Shown here piece by piece: positions 22,735-32,443 of a DNA stretch of 35,831 nt. A model generated the notes under the pieces. It did not search any database. It was given only the letters and a program-made list of their open reading frames with translations, and had not been told where the DNA came from. The translations under genes were made by a program, and so were the position numbers. Numbering within the stretch: position 1 is the first letter of the stretch; every line of letters starts with the position of its first letter. The DNA is from a virus, in the IMG/VR virus record IMGVR_UViG_3300025070_000110, positions 1 to 35,831 of that record; one strand, 5' to 3'.

Positions 22735-23197
22735 ATACTACCGTGCCGCGACTATCAAAGACGGGCTAGAAGTAGTTAACAACATAAGATACGAGGACAG
22801 AATGGAAGTCGAAGCAAGTGGGTACAGTCCCATTGACATTCCATTCTGGCTTTCTCTCAGCGAACACGCTACTGCAATTTTCAACGATAAAGGTGTGATT
22901 GCGGGTGTTGCTGGTGTTGTAAGACTAAGTGACCAAGTAGGTCTGATCTGGCTGCTATGTACTCCTGCCATTGAGGATGTTCCTATTACATTTTATAGGC
23001 AAGCTCAAATCTGGTTAAAGAACATACAAAAGGATTATCAACTCCTCTGGAATCATTGTGATGTCAGAAATAAAGCTCATCACCGCCTACTTAAATTCCT
23101 TGGCTTTAGTGCCATTAATAAGGTCTATATCCGCAACTACCCTTTCTATGAAATTGTGAAACTATGTGTACCGGAATCGAAACCGCCGCTGTTGTAA
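22727..23197 (+). CDS. Internal virion protein A, T7 gp13-like (GNAT fold)
   Basis: A 156-aa protein at the position of T7 gp13. It has an acetyltransferase-like pattern: the N-terminal YYRAATIKDGLEVVNNI, a beta hairpin GVIAGVAGVVRL, and LLWNHCDVRNKAHHRLLKFLGF, which matches T7 gp13 (LWNYVWVGNTSHIRFLKTIGA) and the GNAT acetyl-CoA region. It is probably an assembly factor rather than an enzyme. The only plausible start is TTG at 22727, since the first ATG (22803) would cut off the N-terminal strand. It overlaps gp12 by 8 bases and gp14 by 34. Confidence 0.8.
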   Translation: MTKYYRAATIKDGLEVVNNIRYEDRMEVEASGYSPIDIPFWLSLSEHATAIFNDKGVIAGVAGVVRLSDQVGLIWLLCTPAIEDVPITFYRQAQIWLKNIQKDYQLLWNHCDVRNKAHHRLLKFLGFSAINKVYIRNYPFYEIVKLCVPESKPPLL

Positions 23198-24036
23198 GCC
23201 TTTCTATAGCTGCTGTTTCAACTGCATCATCTATCGGCTTTGGGATATATCAACAGCAACAACAACAGGCTGCTGCCCAAGCTCAACGATCACAAGCTGC
23301 TGCTCAGATGCGTATGACGCAGATGCAAAATATGCAGCAACAACAGAACCAAATTCAACAGCAAACCCTACAACGTAGGCAACTTGCTCAGCAACAGAAA
23401 AGTCAACAGGATCAAGCTCGTCTCCAGCTCAATCAGCAGATCCGCTCTCAACTTCTTGCTAGACAGCAACAACAACAGCAGACCGATTTACAGATCCAGC
23501 AAGCTAATGCAAGTATCTTAAATCAATATCAACAGCAACAGCAGTCTGTACAGCAAGAGCGCGTTCAGATCATGCGTCGTAATGAGATTGATCGTCAGCT
23601 ATACCAGGGCTCTGTAGAGGAAGCTAGAGAGCAGATTACCCTAAACAATGAGGGTGCCAATCGCGCTCAACTTGCAGAGCAGGCAAAGCTAAATGAAGTG
23701 CGTAAGAAGGCTCTCTTTGAACAACAAAACCTTTTAGCAAAATCTATTGGTGCTAAAGGATCAATTCTTGCGCGTGGTCAATCTGGTCAGTCTATTGGTC
23801 TACTAACCATGGATGTAGATCGTCAGAAGGGATTCGCTGAAGCCCAAGAGATGGCCTCTCTTGACAGTGCTAGTGAGCAAGCTCTACTGAATATGGATGC
23901 TGCTTATCTCCAAGCGGAATCTCAGAATAATAAAGCTGAAAGTCAGATCGGCTTTAATCCAACCAACCCTTACCTACCTACCAACCCCAAGGCTCCACAG
24001 TTAGTCGGCCTGAATATAGACAACCCTTACGTTTAA
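23164..24036 (+). CDS. Internal virion protein B, T7 gp14-like
   Basis: A 290-aa ejection protein that in T7 forms a pore in the outer membrane. It starts MCTGIETAAVVSLSIAAVS, a short hydrophobic segment after Met-Cys, as in T7 gp14 (MCWMAAIPIAMAG). Residues 30-140 are extremely Gln-rich and coiled-coil-like, and the tail ends NLLAKSIGAKGSILARGQSG with a Pro-rich C-terminus. T7 gp14 is 196 aa. It begins inside the gp13-like gene and ends 4 bases before the gp15-like gene. Confidence 0.88.
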   Translation: MCTGIETAAVVSLSIAAVSTASSIGFGIYQQQQQQAAAQAQRSQAAAQMRMTQMQNMQQQQNQIQQQTLQRRQLAQQQKSQQDQARLQLNQQIRSQLLARQQQQQQTDLQIQQANASILNQYQQQQQSVQQERVQIMRRNEIDRQLYQGSVEEAREQITLNNEGANRAQLAEQAKLNEVRKKALFEQQNLLAKSIGAKGSILARGQSGQSIGLLTMDVDRQKGFAEAQEMASLDSASEQALLNMDAAYLQAESQNNKAESQIGFNPTNPYLPTNPKAPQLVGLNIDNPYV

Positions 24037-24040
24037 CAAT

Positions 24041-26848
24041 ATGGCGAGACAAGCAGATTTCGGCGGTACTCGCTTTCAAGGGTACGCCCAGTCCAGTAAT
24101 TCAACAGTCAAAGGTAAATCTAAATCCAAAGCTCTTGAGGGCCGTAAGAATCAAATCATTCAAGAGGCTGATACTAAGCGTCGGCAACAATTTCGTGAGC
24201 AGCAGGCTGCTACATCCTTTTTAAAGGGACAGCAAACAGCTGCTGAAGCAAATCAAAAGACCGGTCAGTTAGCTGACAGGCAAGCTCTTGATCTCTCACA
24301 AAATGCACAAAAAGCATCTTTAAAGCTTGAAGGTGATTTTCAGGACCGTAGTCTTCGTTTTGAAGAGATGCGGCTTAAGGCTGATCAACTAGACCGTACT
24401 ATTGACCTTAGTAACCAGAAAGCCAAGCTTACTTACGATGGTGTACTTGCTCAGGCTGATGCCCGTGAAGCCTCTGCCAATACAAAGCTTTTTGCTGATA
24501 CTATTGGAAGTCTTCTTAAGTTCAGTGGTAGCGTTGTTCAGTACAGTGCTGATAAATATAAACGGCAAGAGAAGGACAAAAATGATAAGACTTTAGTCGA
24601 GAATACATTTCCTTTAGAACGTGCTGATTTTGGCGGCAATAAGGATGCTATTGATTCTGAGAATGATTTTTCGGCTAATGAGCCTTCAGTTATTAGAGCT
24701 ACAGAAAAGGCTATTACGTCATCTACCAATGACAGGACAGAGCAAAGTCAACTAAGAGAGGAGCTATATACAAATAGCTATGGCCAGGTCTCTAGAAGTA
24801 ATGCTGTAGTTGCTGCTACTGATTTTCCTGTCTTCTTTTCTGCGTTTGTCGGAGATACTCGACGTTCATTCCGTCGTCTTAATGGAGAAAAATTCACTGT
24901 TGCCACAGCAAAGCCTGGCGACGTCCAAATTATTGTAGACCAGGCTAAAAGTGACTTTTACCGTCTCGCCGGTCTCGATGGCATGTCTGTGTCCGACAAG
25001 GCTCAGACTATTGTCCCTGTAGTTGTAGAGATCACCCGCTCTTGGGCACTTCAGGCTAATAAAGCTCTTAACACCGAAGCAGCCGCTGAACTTCTTCTAG
25101 CAGCCGAGCATGACACAACTAACATGCTGAATGCTGGGACAAAATCACCACAAGAAATTTATAACCTATCATCTGCTGCTTATTTCGGTTCAGGTGGTTT
25201 TGGAGGTCAAGAAGGTAAAGCTAGAGTTGATTCTACTCAAGATATGCTCGACTGGGCAGTCCGTAAAAAGCGCCCTCAATTTATTGAGAAACTTGCTCTG
25301 GTTGTTGACCATAAGGGTAGAAAGCTAGGTGACGTTTACGAAGAGATGTTCGACAATGCTCGTACTGGAGTAATTTCTCGTGAGATCGATGATATCCGAA
25401 GAGAATCTAATCTATCTCAAATCAGGGTTCAACAAATTGGACGCGACCGTATCTCTGCTCTTGCTCAGGAAGATGTTACGCCTGAAGATGAAGTTCGTAT
25501 TAATGCGGAAGCTGTTGAGTCTTATAGAGCATTACAAACATCTGAGGGAGATCTAAAGGCCGCGCAGTTAGAAAGCACACCTAATTATAGTCCATTTACA
25601 TTCCTTGAGCTTAAAAAAGAGCAGGCTGAAGGTAGAATCTTGCCGCAATCCTTTTTGCATAATCAGGCTGTTACTGGCCAGATTACAATGGAGCAAGCTA
25701 CAGAATTAGGATACGATCCTGATGGTGGTGTTAATGGTGAATCATTAGACACAGCATCTGCTAAAAGAGCTAGAGAGTTTGAATCGGAAATGGAAGCTCA
25801 GGGTAGTGCTGCTTTACTTACTGCTATTGAACTAAAAGGTAAAAGTAAATTCCTTGAAAGTGAAGCCTCTAAAATCCTAATGCAAGGAAAAGGTCTTGGT
25901 GTAAAGAAAGATATTGCGCGTAGGCTTAATCAGCGAGTAACCAGATTTATCCGAGATAATCCAGGGATTTCTGATTCTAAAATTAGTGAATATATCCAAG
26001 AGCAGGGAAAGCTAATTGGCAAAGAGGTGACATTTGAAATGGGTGTAGCCAAAGATGGGACTGAAAATACATTTAATTACACAATGGGCGGTACAGACAT
26101 TCGTGAAGTACTTCCAACTCTTACAGATGAAGAAGGCCAGAATGTTGTTGATTTTAGAAACTATACAGCCCAGCAAATTGGTACTCGTGCAGAAATAATT
26201 GATTTAGATACAGCTTATATTTTGTCTCCTCAGGCCGTCACGAGGGCTCAGATAGCTTTGTCGCAAGGTCAGGAAGTTGAGTCCGATGTTGTGGCTAAAG
26301 CAGCCGCTGTGGGTACTACTGTTGAGGTTCTTGTTGAGTCCCAGCGTAAAAACTATCAGCTTGAAAAGCCTGAACCAGTTGAAACTTCTGTCCAGACTAA
26401 CTATACGCCGCAGCCTGGTGACACGGGTAAAACTTTTGGTGATGTTAGTCAAGATGCATTTAGACGTGCATTAATAGGAAAGGAGTCATCTTTTGATCCC
26501 ACGGCTGAAAACGACCGTACAAAAGCCTTCGGTTTAGGTCAGCTACTTCCAGTAAATATTGGACCTTGGTCTCGTGAAATTCTTGGTTACACAGCTAGTC
26601 AACGTGAACTTTCGCGTAACCCTAGCCTTCAAGAACAAATTATAAACGGGAAAATAAATCAGTATTTTATGTCGCAGATGCGCCTTGGATATAAAGGAGA
26701 AGTCTTAATTCGTCGTGTTGCAGCAATGTGGTATGGCGGTCCCGGAGCTGTTGAACATTGGAATAATCCTAGATATCACGATAAATTTCCTAATGAACCA
26801 AATATGCAGCAGTACACACAAGACCTTTTCGATAGGTATCAAAACTAA
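24041..26848 (+). CDS. Internal virion protein C (gp15-like) with C-terminal lytic transglycosylase
   Basis: A 935-aa ejection protein. Residues 20-150 are charged coiled coil; the large middle section is helical and typical of the T7 gp15 tunnel protein (747 aa). The C-terminal 120 residues form a soluble lytic transglycosylase domain: ALIGKESSFDP with catalytic Glu815, KAFGLGQLLP and RRVAAMWYGGPGAV. This enzyme would open the cell wall during DNA ejection. In T7 the domain is at the N-terminus of gp16, so it has a different place here. The gp16-like protein encoded next shows no such domain. The next ATG follows directly after its stop. Confidence 0.9.
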   Translation: MARQADFGGTRFQGYAQSSNSTVKGKSKSKALEGRKNQIIQEADTKRRQQFREQQAATSFLKGQQTAAEANQKTGQLADRQALDLSQNAQKASLKLEGDFQDRSLRFEEMRLKADQLDRTIDLSNQKAKLTYDGVLAQADAREASANTKLFADTIGSLLKFSGSVVQYSADKYKRQEKDKNDKTLVENTFPLERADFGGNKDAIDSENDFSANEPSVIRATEKAITSSTNDRTEQSQLREELYTNSYGQVSRSNAVVAATDFPVFFSAFVGDTRRSFRRLNGEKFTVATAKPGDVQIIVDQAKSDFYRLAGLDGMSVSDKAQTIVPVVVEITRSWALQANKALNTEAAAELLLAAEHDTTNMLNAGTKSPQEIYNLSSAAYFGSGGFGGQEGKARVDSTQDMLDWAVRKKRPQFIEKLALVVDHKGRKLGDVYEEMFDNARTGVISREIDDIRRESNLSQIRVQQIGRDRISALAQEDVTPEDEVRINAEAVESYRALQTSEGDLKAAQLESTPNYSPFTFLELKKEQAEGRILPQSFLHNQAVTGQITMEQATELGYDPDGGVNGESLDTASAKRAREFESEMEAQGSAALLTAIELKGKSKFLESEASKILMQGKGLGVKKDIARRLNQRVTRFIRDNPGISDSKISEYIQEQGKLIGKEVTFEMGVAKDGTENTFNYTMGGTDIREVLPTLTDEEGQNVVDFRNYTAQQIGTRAEIIDLDTAYILSPQAVTRAQIALSQGQEVESDVVAKAAAVGTTVEVLVESQRKNYQLEKPEPVETSVQTNYTPQPGDTGKTFGDVSQDAFRRALIGKESSFDPTAENDRTKAFGLGQLLPVNIGPWSREILGYTASQRELSRNPSLQEQIINGKINQYFMSQMRLGYKGEVLIRRVAAMWYGGPGAVEHWNNPRYHDKFPNEPNMQQYTQDLFDRYQN

Positions 26849-29800
26849 ATGGAAGAACTTAATTTTACAGAAGAAGAAAAGGCTTATTGGGATAAGGTAA
26901 ATCAGCAAAACCGAGAAAGCTACCTCAGGGATAATCCTGAAGAAGACCCCGCCCTTCCAGAAATCACATCTGAGTCCTTAACAGATGAGGAATCTGCTGA
27001 AATTGATGCAGAGATAGAGCAGGAAGAAGAGGAAGAGTTTGAAGCAAGGCGTGACCTTAATTGGGTTGATAATGCCATGCTTGGTCTTAGGGATTCTATT
27101 GATGACAACTTTCAAGGGAATAGTCAAACTCGCGAAGAGATCGAAGAAAGGTTTATCGAGAAGCGTGGGGAACGAGAGAAACAGATTCAAAGTAATCCCA
27201 TCCGCCAAGTTCTTGCTGAAACAACCGGTGCTGTTGAGGGTGCTTCTGCTCAGACAATTGAAACTCTAGGTGAAACTGTTGAACTTGGAATTGATACTCT
27301 ACGTGCTGGTATTAAAACAGTTCTTCCTGGCCAAGAAGATCCCAAGAATATCCCTTGGAACGAAAACTATGAATGGGCTGATTGGGATCTAGGTACTGCC
27401 AATGCCAAAACACCTGTCGGTAAGTTTGCAGAACAGATGATTGCTGTTGTTATCGGCATGAAGGGGCTCAAGGCTGCTGGTGTTGGCGTTGGAGGTGGTA
27501 AGACTCTTCAAAGCCGTGTTGCATCGGAAACTTTCCGTGGTGCTCTTTATGACTTCTTTTCAGAGCCTGGTGAAGGAAACATGAGCAATCTTGTTCAATC
27601 AGGTCCCTTTGCTAATAACCTATCCAAAGCTCTTGCACATGATGAGTTTGATAATCCTTGGATTCGCAGACTCAAAAATATGATTGAGGGAGGTATTATC
27701 GGCACGGCAGTCGATGGCCTTCAAGAGGCATATGGAGCTTTTCGTGCTGGTAGGAAAGCCAAGCTTGACGCTTTAGCTGAGGGTGAAAGCCGAGCCAGAG
27801 CAGCAGAAAAAGCAGTTGAAGCCACTCGTAAATACGCTTATGGTGAACAACCTGAACTTGACCTTGGTAAGCCTGTAAAAGGTAAAAAGAAGAAGATTTC
27901 TTCAAAATCGGCAAGTGGCAATGTCTATGAAACCACTTCTCAACCTATTGACTACAAGCCACCTGAGCCTAAACAGGGTGAACTTGATCTTGATATTAGG
28001 GTAAATAAGCAAGGTGAACTTGACTTTGGCCCTGATCGCCCTGATCTCGATCCAGGTAATGCTGCTCGTAAGGCAGAAAACGTACAGAACAGTGGACGCC
28101 CTTCTACTGTAAGTACTGATAATCAAGTACGTCAGATTTGGGAATCTGATCCTAATAGAAAGACCCCATACGATGAACTTACAGACTTACAGAAATCAGA
28201 CTTAACTAAAGCATATAGAGCAAGCAATATGCTCGTTGAGGGTAAGCCTGCCCTCTTTGACCCCCAGGATCGCGTACAACAGACCCGAAAGTTCAATATT
28301 AATGAGTCTGTATCAAGCTTCTGGGAAGGCCCTCTAGGGTCTGGGAAGAGCCTTGTGAATGAGGCTGACATAAGTCGACTTAAAGACATAGATCAATTGA
28401 AATCATTTATCAAGGAGCAAATCCCTGATATTGACGTTGATTATCTAACTGCTCGCTTGCGTCGTCAGCCTGAAGAGCATGTACTAAAAACAATGCAATC
28501 ACTTGCACAGTTTGCAGATACTCGTAATCCAGCTTTGTTAGAGCCTCTGCGTTTTAAAAGTACTCTTGATATCAAAGGTGTTGATGCTGGTGGTGCTGTT
28601 GTTCTTGACACATTGGTCAATTCAGTATCAGAGCGTATTAGTTTTCTGGCGGAAGAAGCTTATCAACTAACTCAGTTTGATGTTCCTTTCAAACTACAAG
28701 CAAGACAGATTCTTGATCGTGGTGAAGCTTTGCTCACTATGAAAAAAGAGGCGACAAGGTTTTCTAGTGATAATCTAAAAAACTGGGGTGATGTTCCTCC
28801 TGATACTTTACGTGCTTTGGAAGCAGATAATGCAATTATCAGCAAAGTGTTTAGGGATATGCGTGAAGGATTAGAAGCTACTGACCCACTTGCGATAAAG
28901 CGCTTTCAGAAGCAATTTGGTAAGCTATCTATTGCTCTCGCTCATTCCAAAGGCGATCCTACGGCAATTACCAATGTAATCTATGGGATTGGCAAAGTAG
29001 GGTTCAAACGTGTTGAATCCGTTTATATAAATTCTCTTCTTTCGTCTCCTTTAACACATACACGTAACATAGCTGGTAACACTATCGCTATGGGCGAGCG
29101 TACTGCTTCAAGAACTGTTGGCAACCTATTAACTGGTGACTTTAAGGGCGCAAGACTTGGAGCTGCTTCTTTTGACTCTATTTATACTACTTTTGTTGAA
29201 TCTCTTGCTGTAGCTAAGTCTTCCTTTAACTCACCTTATGCAATAACGACGCCTAAATCAAACCTCACGAACTTTGTACTTGAGGACCGTAAGGCAATTG
29301 TTAACATGAGGAGGTCTGCTGGTCCCGCTGGTCGTATTGCTGGTGACTTAGCTCTTACTGCGTTTGATTTATTCAACAATATCTGGTTTAACTGGCCTGG
29401 TAAAGCTTTGCAAGCTGGTGATGATTTTACTAAATCTATGTTGGCACGTATGGAACTTCGATATGAAGCTGCCGTTGAGGCTGACAGGCTTGCAGGTGAA
29501 GGAGCTTCATTTAAGTCGAGGGAAGAGCTCTATCAGACGCTATCAACAAGAAAGCTATCTGCTTCTGGTGAGATTCTGGATCATAAACTTGTTAAAATTA
29601 CCGAAGATGCAGCTTTTCAGCGTGATTTAGAAGGCTGGGCTGGTTCTATGAGTGCAGGTGTTCAGAAATTACCTGGTGGTCGATTAGTTCTTCCTTTCTT
29701 TAGGACTGGTCATAATATATCTCGTTATGCTCTACAACTTTCACCACTAGCCAAATTGTCCTCTGAGCATCGCCATGTAATGAAATATGGGACTCCAGAT

Positions 29801-30979
29801 GAACAAGCGATTATGCGTGGTCGTATGGCTCTTGGATCAACCATAACTGGTATGGCAGCCATGTTGACGACTCAAGGTCTAATGACTGGTTATGGTCCAG
29901 AGCCTGGGCCTAGGCGAGAACAGTGGTTACAAGATCATGAGCCTATAAGTGTTTGGGTTGGTCCTTTTGACGAACTTATGAAGTCAAAAGAAGATAGAAA
30001 TTATAAAAAAGGTAAGTGGGTTTCTTTTGCCCCTTTACCTGGATTTGCAATTCTTTTATCTACTACATCTGACTTGGTAACTAATGCCGGTAAGTTAGCT
30101 CAAGGTGATTATGAATACTTAGCAGGTGCTCTTCCTTTCTTTGCTGCTAATGCGATTCTTGAGCAGCCAATGTTTCAAGGTGTTTTAAACATGGCTGAAA
30201 TATTTGACTTGCGTAATGAGACTCCTGAGGGACTTACTGCCAAGGTTTATGAAATGGGTAATACGGTTTTAGGTAATTCATCTGCTCGTCGTCACCTTCA
30301 AAGCCTTCTCTCATCAAACATGCACGAATACCAAACTTGGTATCAAACTGCTTTGAACAAGATGACTGGCGGCTTAGCTGCTCCTGCTATGGAAGCACTT
30401 GGTCTTGAGAGTGGAAAAGTACTTAAGCCAGACATTTTAACTGGCCTTGATATCCCTAATAAGTACAATAATCCTGTTAACAGTCTAAATCCATTTACTG
30501 TTATCGGTAAACATGCTAGTCCATTGTTAGATGAGTTTGCAAGGCTTGAATATCCAATTAATCTTGCCCATCCAAAAAGGATCGGTGGGGTAACTATGGA
30601 TCCCAGTGAAGAGCGACTTTATCGACTAGCTATGTATGACAATGGTAACTTTGCTAAACAACTTACAGACAAGTTGAGAAGTACTGATTTCCAACGTGCC
30701 TATAACAGTTGGCGAGACCGTGTAGAAGGTCGAGATGTCTTACCGGCAGAACCACGTAAGGAAAGTTCTTGGTATGGAATGCTTGATAAGCTTGTAGCAG
30801 CAGCTAATGAACGTGGGCGTAACGCTCTCGTAAAGGGTGATAACCCCGTATCTATTAACTGGAAAAATACTTATGCTGAACGTAGTGCAAAGCTAGGTTC
30901 AGGCAAAGAAGATCCTGCTAGCTTCGATGTAATTAATAATATTAAAGACTACGCCGCGTTTACTCAACCAACCAAGTAA
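26849..30979 (+). CDS. Internal virion protein D, T7 gp16-like
   Basis: A 1376-aa ejection protein (T7 gp16 is 1318 aa) that would form the channel across the periplasm and inner membrane. The N-terminus is acidic (residues 40-65 rich in Glu) and has no transglycosylase motif, unlike T7. Later segments include AEQMIAVVIGMKGLKAAGV, SVYINSLLSSPLTHTRNIAGN and FNNIWFNWPGKALQAGDDF, a pattern shared by gp16-like virion proteins. A short low-complexity PKQGELDLDIRVNKQGELDF repeat is near residues 375-395. A TCTCTCATCA copy lies in the gene (30307). Confidence 0.9.
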   Translation: MEELNFTEEEKAYWDKVNQQNRESYLRDNPEEDPALPEITSESLTDEESAEIDAEIEQEEEEEFEARRDLNWVDNAMLGLRDSIDDNFQGNSQTREEIEERFIEKRGEREKQIQSNPIRQVLAETTGAVEGASAQTIETLGETVELGIDTLRAGIKTVLPGQEDPKNIPWNENYEWADWDLGTANAKTPVGKFAEQMIAVVIGMKGLKAAGVGVGGGKTLQSRVASETFRGALYDFFSEPGEGNMSNLVQSGPFANNLSKALAHDEFDNPWIRRLKNMIEGGIIGTAVDGLQEAYGAFRAGRKAKLDALAEGESRARAAEKAVEATRKYAYGEQPELDLGKPVKGKKKKISSKSASGNVYETTSQPIDYKPPEPKQGELDLDIRVNKQGELDFGPDRPDLDPGNAARKAENVQNSGRPSTVSTDNQVRQIWESDPNRKTPYDELTDLQKSDLTKAYRASNMLVEGKPALFDPQDRVQQTRKFNINESVSSFWEGPLGSGKSLVNEADISRLKDIDQLKSFIKEQIPDIDVDYLTARLRRQPEEHVLKTMQSLAQFADTRNPALLEPLRFKSTLDIKGVDAGGAVVLDTLVNSVSERISFLAEEAYQLTQFDVPFKLQARQILDRGEALLTMKKEATRFSSDNLKNWGDVPPDTLRALEADNAIISKVFRDMREGLEATDPLAIKRFQKQFGKLSIALAHSKGDPTAITNVIYGIGKVGFKRVESVYINSLLSSPLTHTRNIAGNTIAMGERTASRTVGNLLTGDFKGARLGAASFDSIYTTFVESLAVAKSSFNSPYAITTPKSNLTNFVLEDRKAIVNMRRSAGPAGRIAGDLALTAFDLFNNIWFNWPGKALQAGDDFTKSMLARMELRYEAAVEADRLAGEGASFKSREELYQTLSTRKLSASGEILDHKLVKITEDAAFQRDLEGWAGSMSAGVQKLPGGRLVLPFFRTGHNISRYALQLSPLAKLSSEHRHVMKYGTPDEQAIMRGRMALGSTITGMAAMLTTQGLMTGYGPEPGPRREQWLQDHEPISVWVGPFDELMKSKEDRNYKKGKWVSFAPLPGFAILLSTTSDLVTNAGKLAQGDYEYLAGALPFFAANAILEQPMFQGVLNMAEIFDLRNETPEGLTAKVYEMGNTVLGNSSARRHLQSLLSSNMHEYQTWYQTALNKMTGGLAAPAMEALGLESGKVLKPDILTGLDIPNKYNNPVNSLNPFTVIGKHASPLLDEFARLEYPINLAHPKRIGGVTMDPSEERLYRLAMYDNGNFAKQLTDKLRSTDFQRAYNSWRDRVEGRDVLPAEPRKESSWYGMLDKLVAAANERGRNALVKGDNPVSINWKNTYAERSAKLGSGKEDPASFDVINNIKDYAAFTQPTK

Positions 30980-30995
30980 CTTATTTGTCTAGACT

Positions 30996-32441
30996 ATGGC
31001 AACTACATCCAATACTTATACTGGAGATGGGTCAACGACCCTCTTCAGTTTTACATTCCCCTATATTTCTGAAAGTGATGTCAAGGTACAACTTGACGGA
31101 ACTGCTACAACACAATTTACTTTTTCCAACGCCACTACTCTAGCTCTTACTACTGCACCTGCATCGGGTGTAACCATTACTATCTTTAGAGAAACCAATA
31201 TTGAAGATGTTGCGTCGGCATTTTATGCTGGTTCTTCAATTAAGGCTAAAGATCTAAACGATAACTTCATTCAGACTCTGTATGTCTCACAGGAAGTTTC
31301 TAATGAAGCATTAAGTACCCTAGGAGGTACTCTTATTGGTCAGCTCGATATGAGCAACCAAAAGATTGTAAGCCTAGGAACGCCTACAGCGGCTACTGAC
31401 GCTAGTACTCGCGGCTATGTAGACGGCTTAATCACTACACACCAAGCTCAAGTAGATGCAGCGGCAGCATCTGCTACAGCATCGGCCTCTTCTGCTTCTA
31501 GTTCGGCCACCTCAGCTACTAATTCAGCGACAAGTGCGAGTACTTCAAGCACTCAAGCTACAAACTCAGCTAATAGTGCAACAGCTAGCGCTAATAGCGC
31601 CACAGCATCGGCCAACAGTGCCACAGCATCGGCGAATAGCGCTACTACAGCTGCTAATGAAGCGGTTACGGCTACTACACAGGCTACAAACGCTTCAAAT
31701 AGTGCATCTACAGCTACGACCCAGGCTACAAATGCTTCCACTAGTGCTTCAGCAGCTGCTACAAGTGCAAGTCAAGCCTCTACATCAGAGACAAACGCAG
31801 CCAATAGCGCCACAGACTCGTCAAACAGTGCAACGTCAGCTGCTACTTCGGCAGCTTCTGCACTTGCAGCATTCGATAACTTTGACGATACCTATCTAGG
31901 AGCTAAGGCTGCTGATCCCACTGTTGATAATGATGGAGATGCGTTGACTGCAGGTGACCTGTACTTCAACACAACTAACGAGGTGATGAAGCTGTACACA
32001 GGAACTGCATGGGTAATTGCCTATGTACCTGGAGATGCAGCAAACATTACATTTACAGCAGCTGGTAACTTAGCCGGAACAAATGTACAGGCAGCTATCC
32101 AAGAGTTAGATACAGAAAAGATCCAAAAGACAAGTGCGACGGGTGCTGCAAAACTACCTAGTGGAACTGCAGCTCAACGTGACAATTCACCTGCTGCTGG
32201 TTATATCCGGTTTAACACTGATGTAACCCAATTTGAAGGTTATACAGGCACAGCTTGGGCAAGTGTCGGCGGTGGTGCAACAGGTGGCGGAAGTGATACG
32301 TGGGCTGTCGAACATGACAACACGATCACGCAATCGTACACAATTGGTACTGGTAAGAATGTTATTAGTGCTGGACCGTTGACGGTCAATAGCGGTGCAA
32401 CTGTCACCGTACCTTCAGGATCTAACTGGGTAATTGTTTAA
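30996..32441 (+). CDS. Tail fibre with T7 gp17-like N-terminal anchor
   Basis: The 481-aa fibre starts with the virion-binding domain of T7 gp17 type: TYTGDGSTTLFSFTFPYI, then ITIFRETNIEDVASAF and DLNDNFIQTLYVSQE. Residues about 155-290 are a low-complexity Ala/Ser/Thr/Asn coiled coil built of ANSATAS-type repeats. After that come YFNTTNEVMKLYTGTAW and YIRFNTDVTQFEGYTGTAWASVG beta elements, and a Gly-rich linker to a beta-helical C-terminus (GATVTVPSGSNWVIV). No receptor-binding domain is seen, so the distal parts are likely the following genes. Confidence 0.92.
   Translation: MATTSNTYTGDGSTTLFSFTFPYISESDVKVQLDGTATTQFTFSNATTLALTTAPASGVTITIFRETNIEDVASAFYAGSSIKAKDLNDNFIQTLYVSQEVSNEALSTLGGTLIGQLDMSNQKIVSLGTPTAATDASTRGYVDGLITTHQAQVDAAAASATASASSASSSATSATNSATSASTSSTQATNSANSATASANSATASANSATASANSATTAANEAVTATTQATNASNSASTATTQATNASTSASAAATSASQASTSETNAANSATDSSNSATSAATSAASALAAFDNFDDTYLGAKAADPTVDNDGDALTAGDLYFNTTNEVMKLYTGTAWVIAYVPGDAANITFTAAGNLAGTNVQAAIQELDTEKIQKTSATGAAKLPSGTAAQRDNSPAAGYIRFNTDVTQFEGYTGTAWASVGGGATGGGSDTWAVEHDNTITQSYTIGTGKNVISAGPLTVNSGATVTVPSGSNWVIV
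31460..31870 (+). repeat. In-frame ANSATAS coding repeats of the tail fibre
   Basis: Repeated GCTAATAGCGCCACAGC-type units encode the Ala/Ser/Asn coiled coil. The clearest copies are at about 31570-31645. Such repeats can expand or contract by slippage and change fibre length. Confidence 0.65.
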
Positions 32442-32443
32442 CT

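Noticed and set aside
23166-24036. CRISPR-like or tandem DNA repeat in the Gln-rich gene
   Set aside because: The CAA/CAG runs are codon-level low complexity of a gp14-like protein, with no regular repeat-spacer structure.
28320-28350. P-loop (GPLGSGKS) in the gp16-like protein
   Set aside because: It fits GxxxxGKS, but no Walker B or NTPase fold context is visible and T7 gp16 has no ATPase activity known to me; probably chance.
31456-31899. 147-aa frame inside the tail fibre gene
   Set aside because: It is a shadow of the Ala/Ser repeat in another frame (Leu/Gln-rich low complexity).
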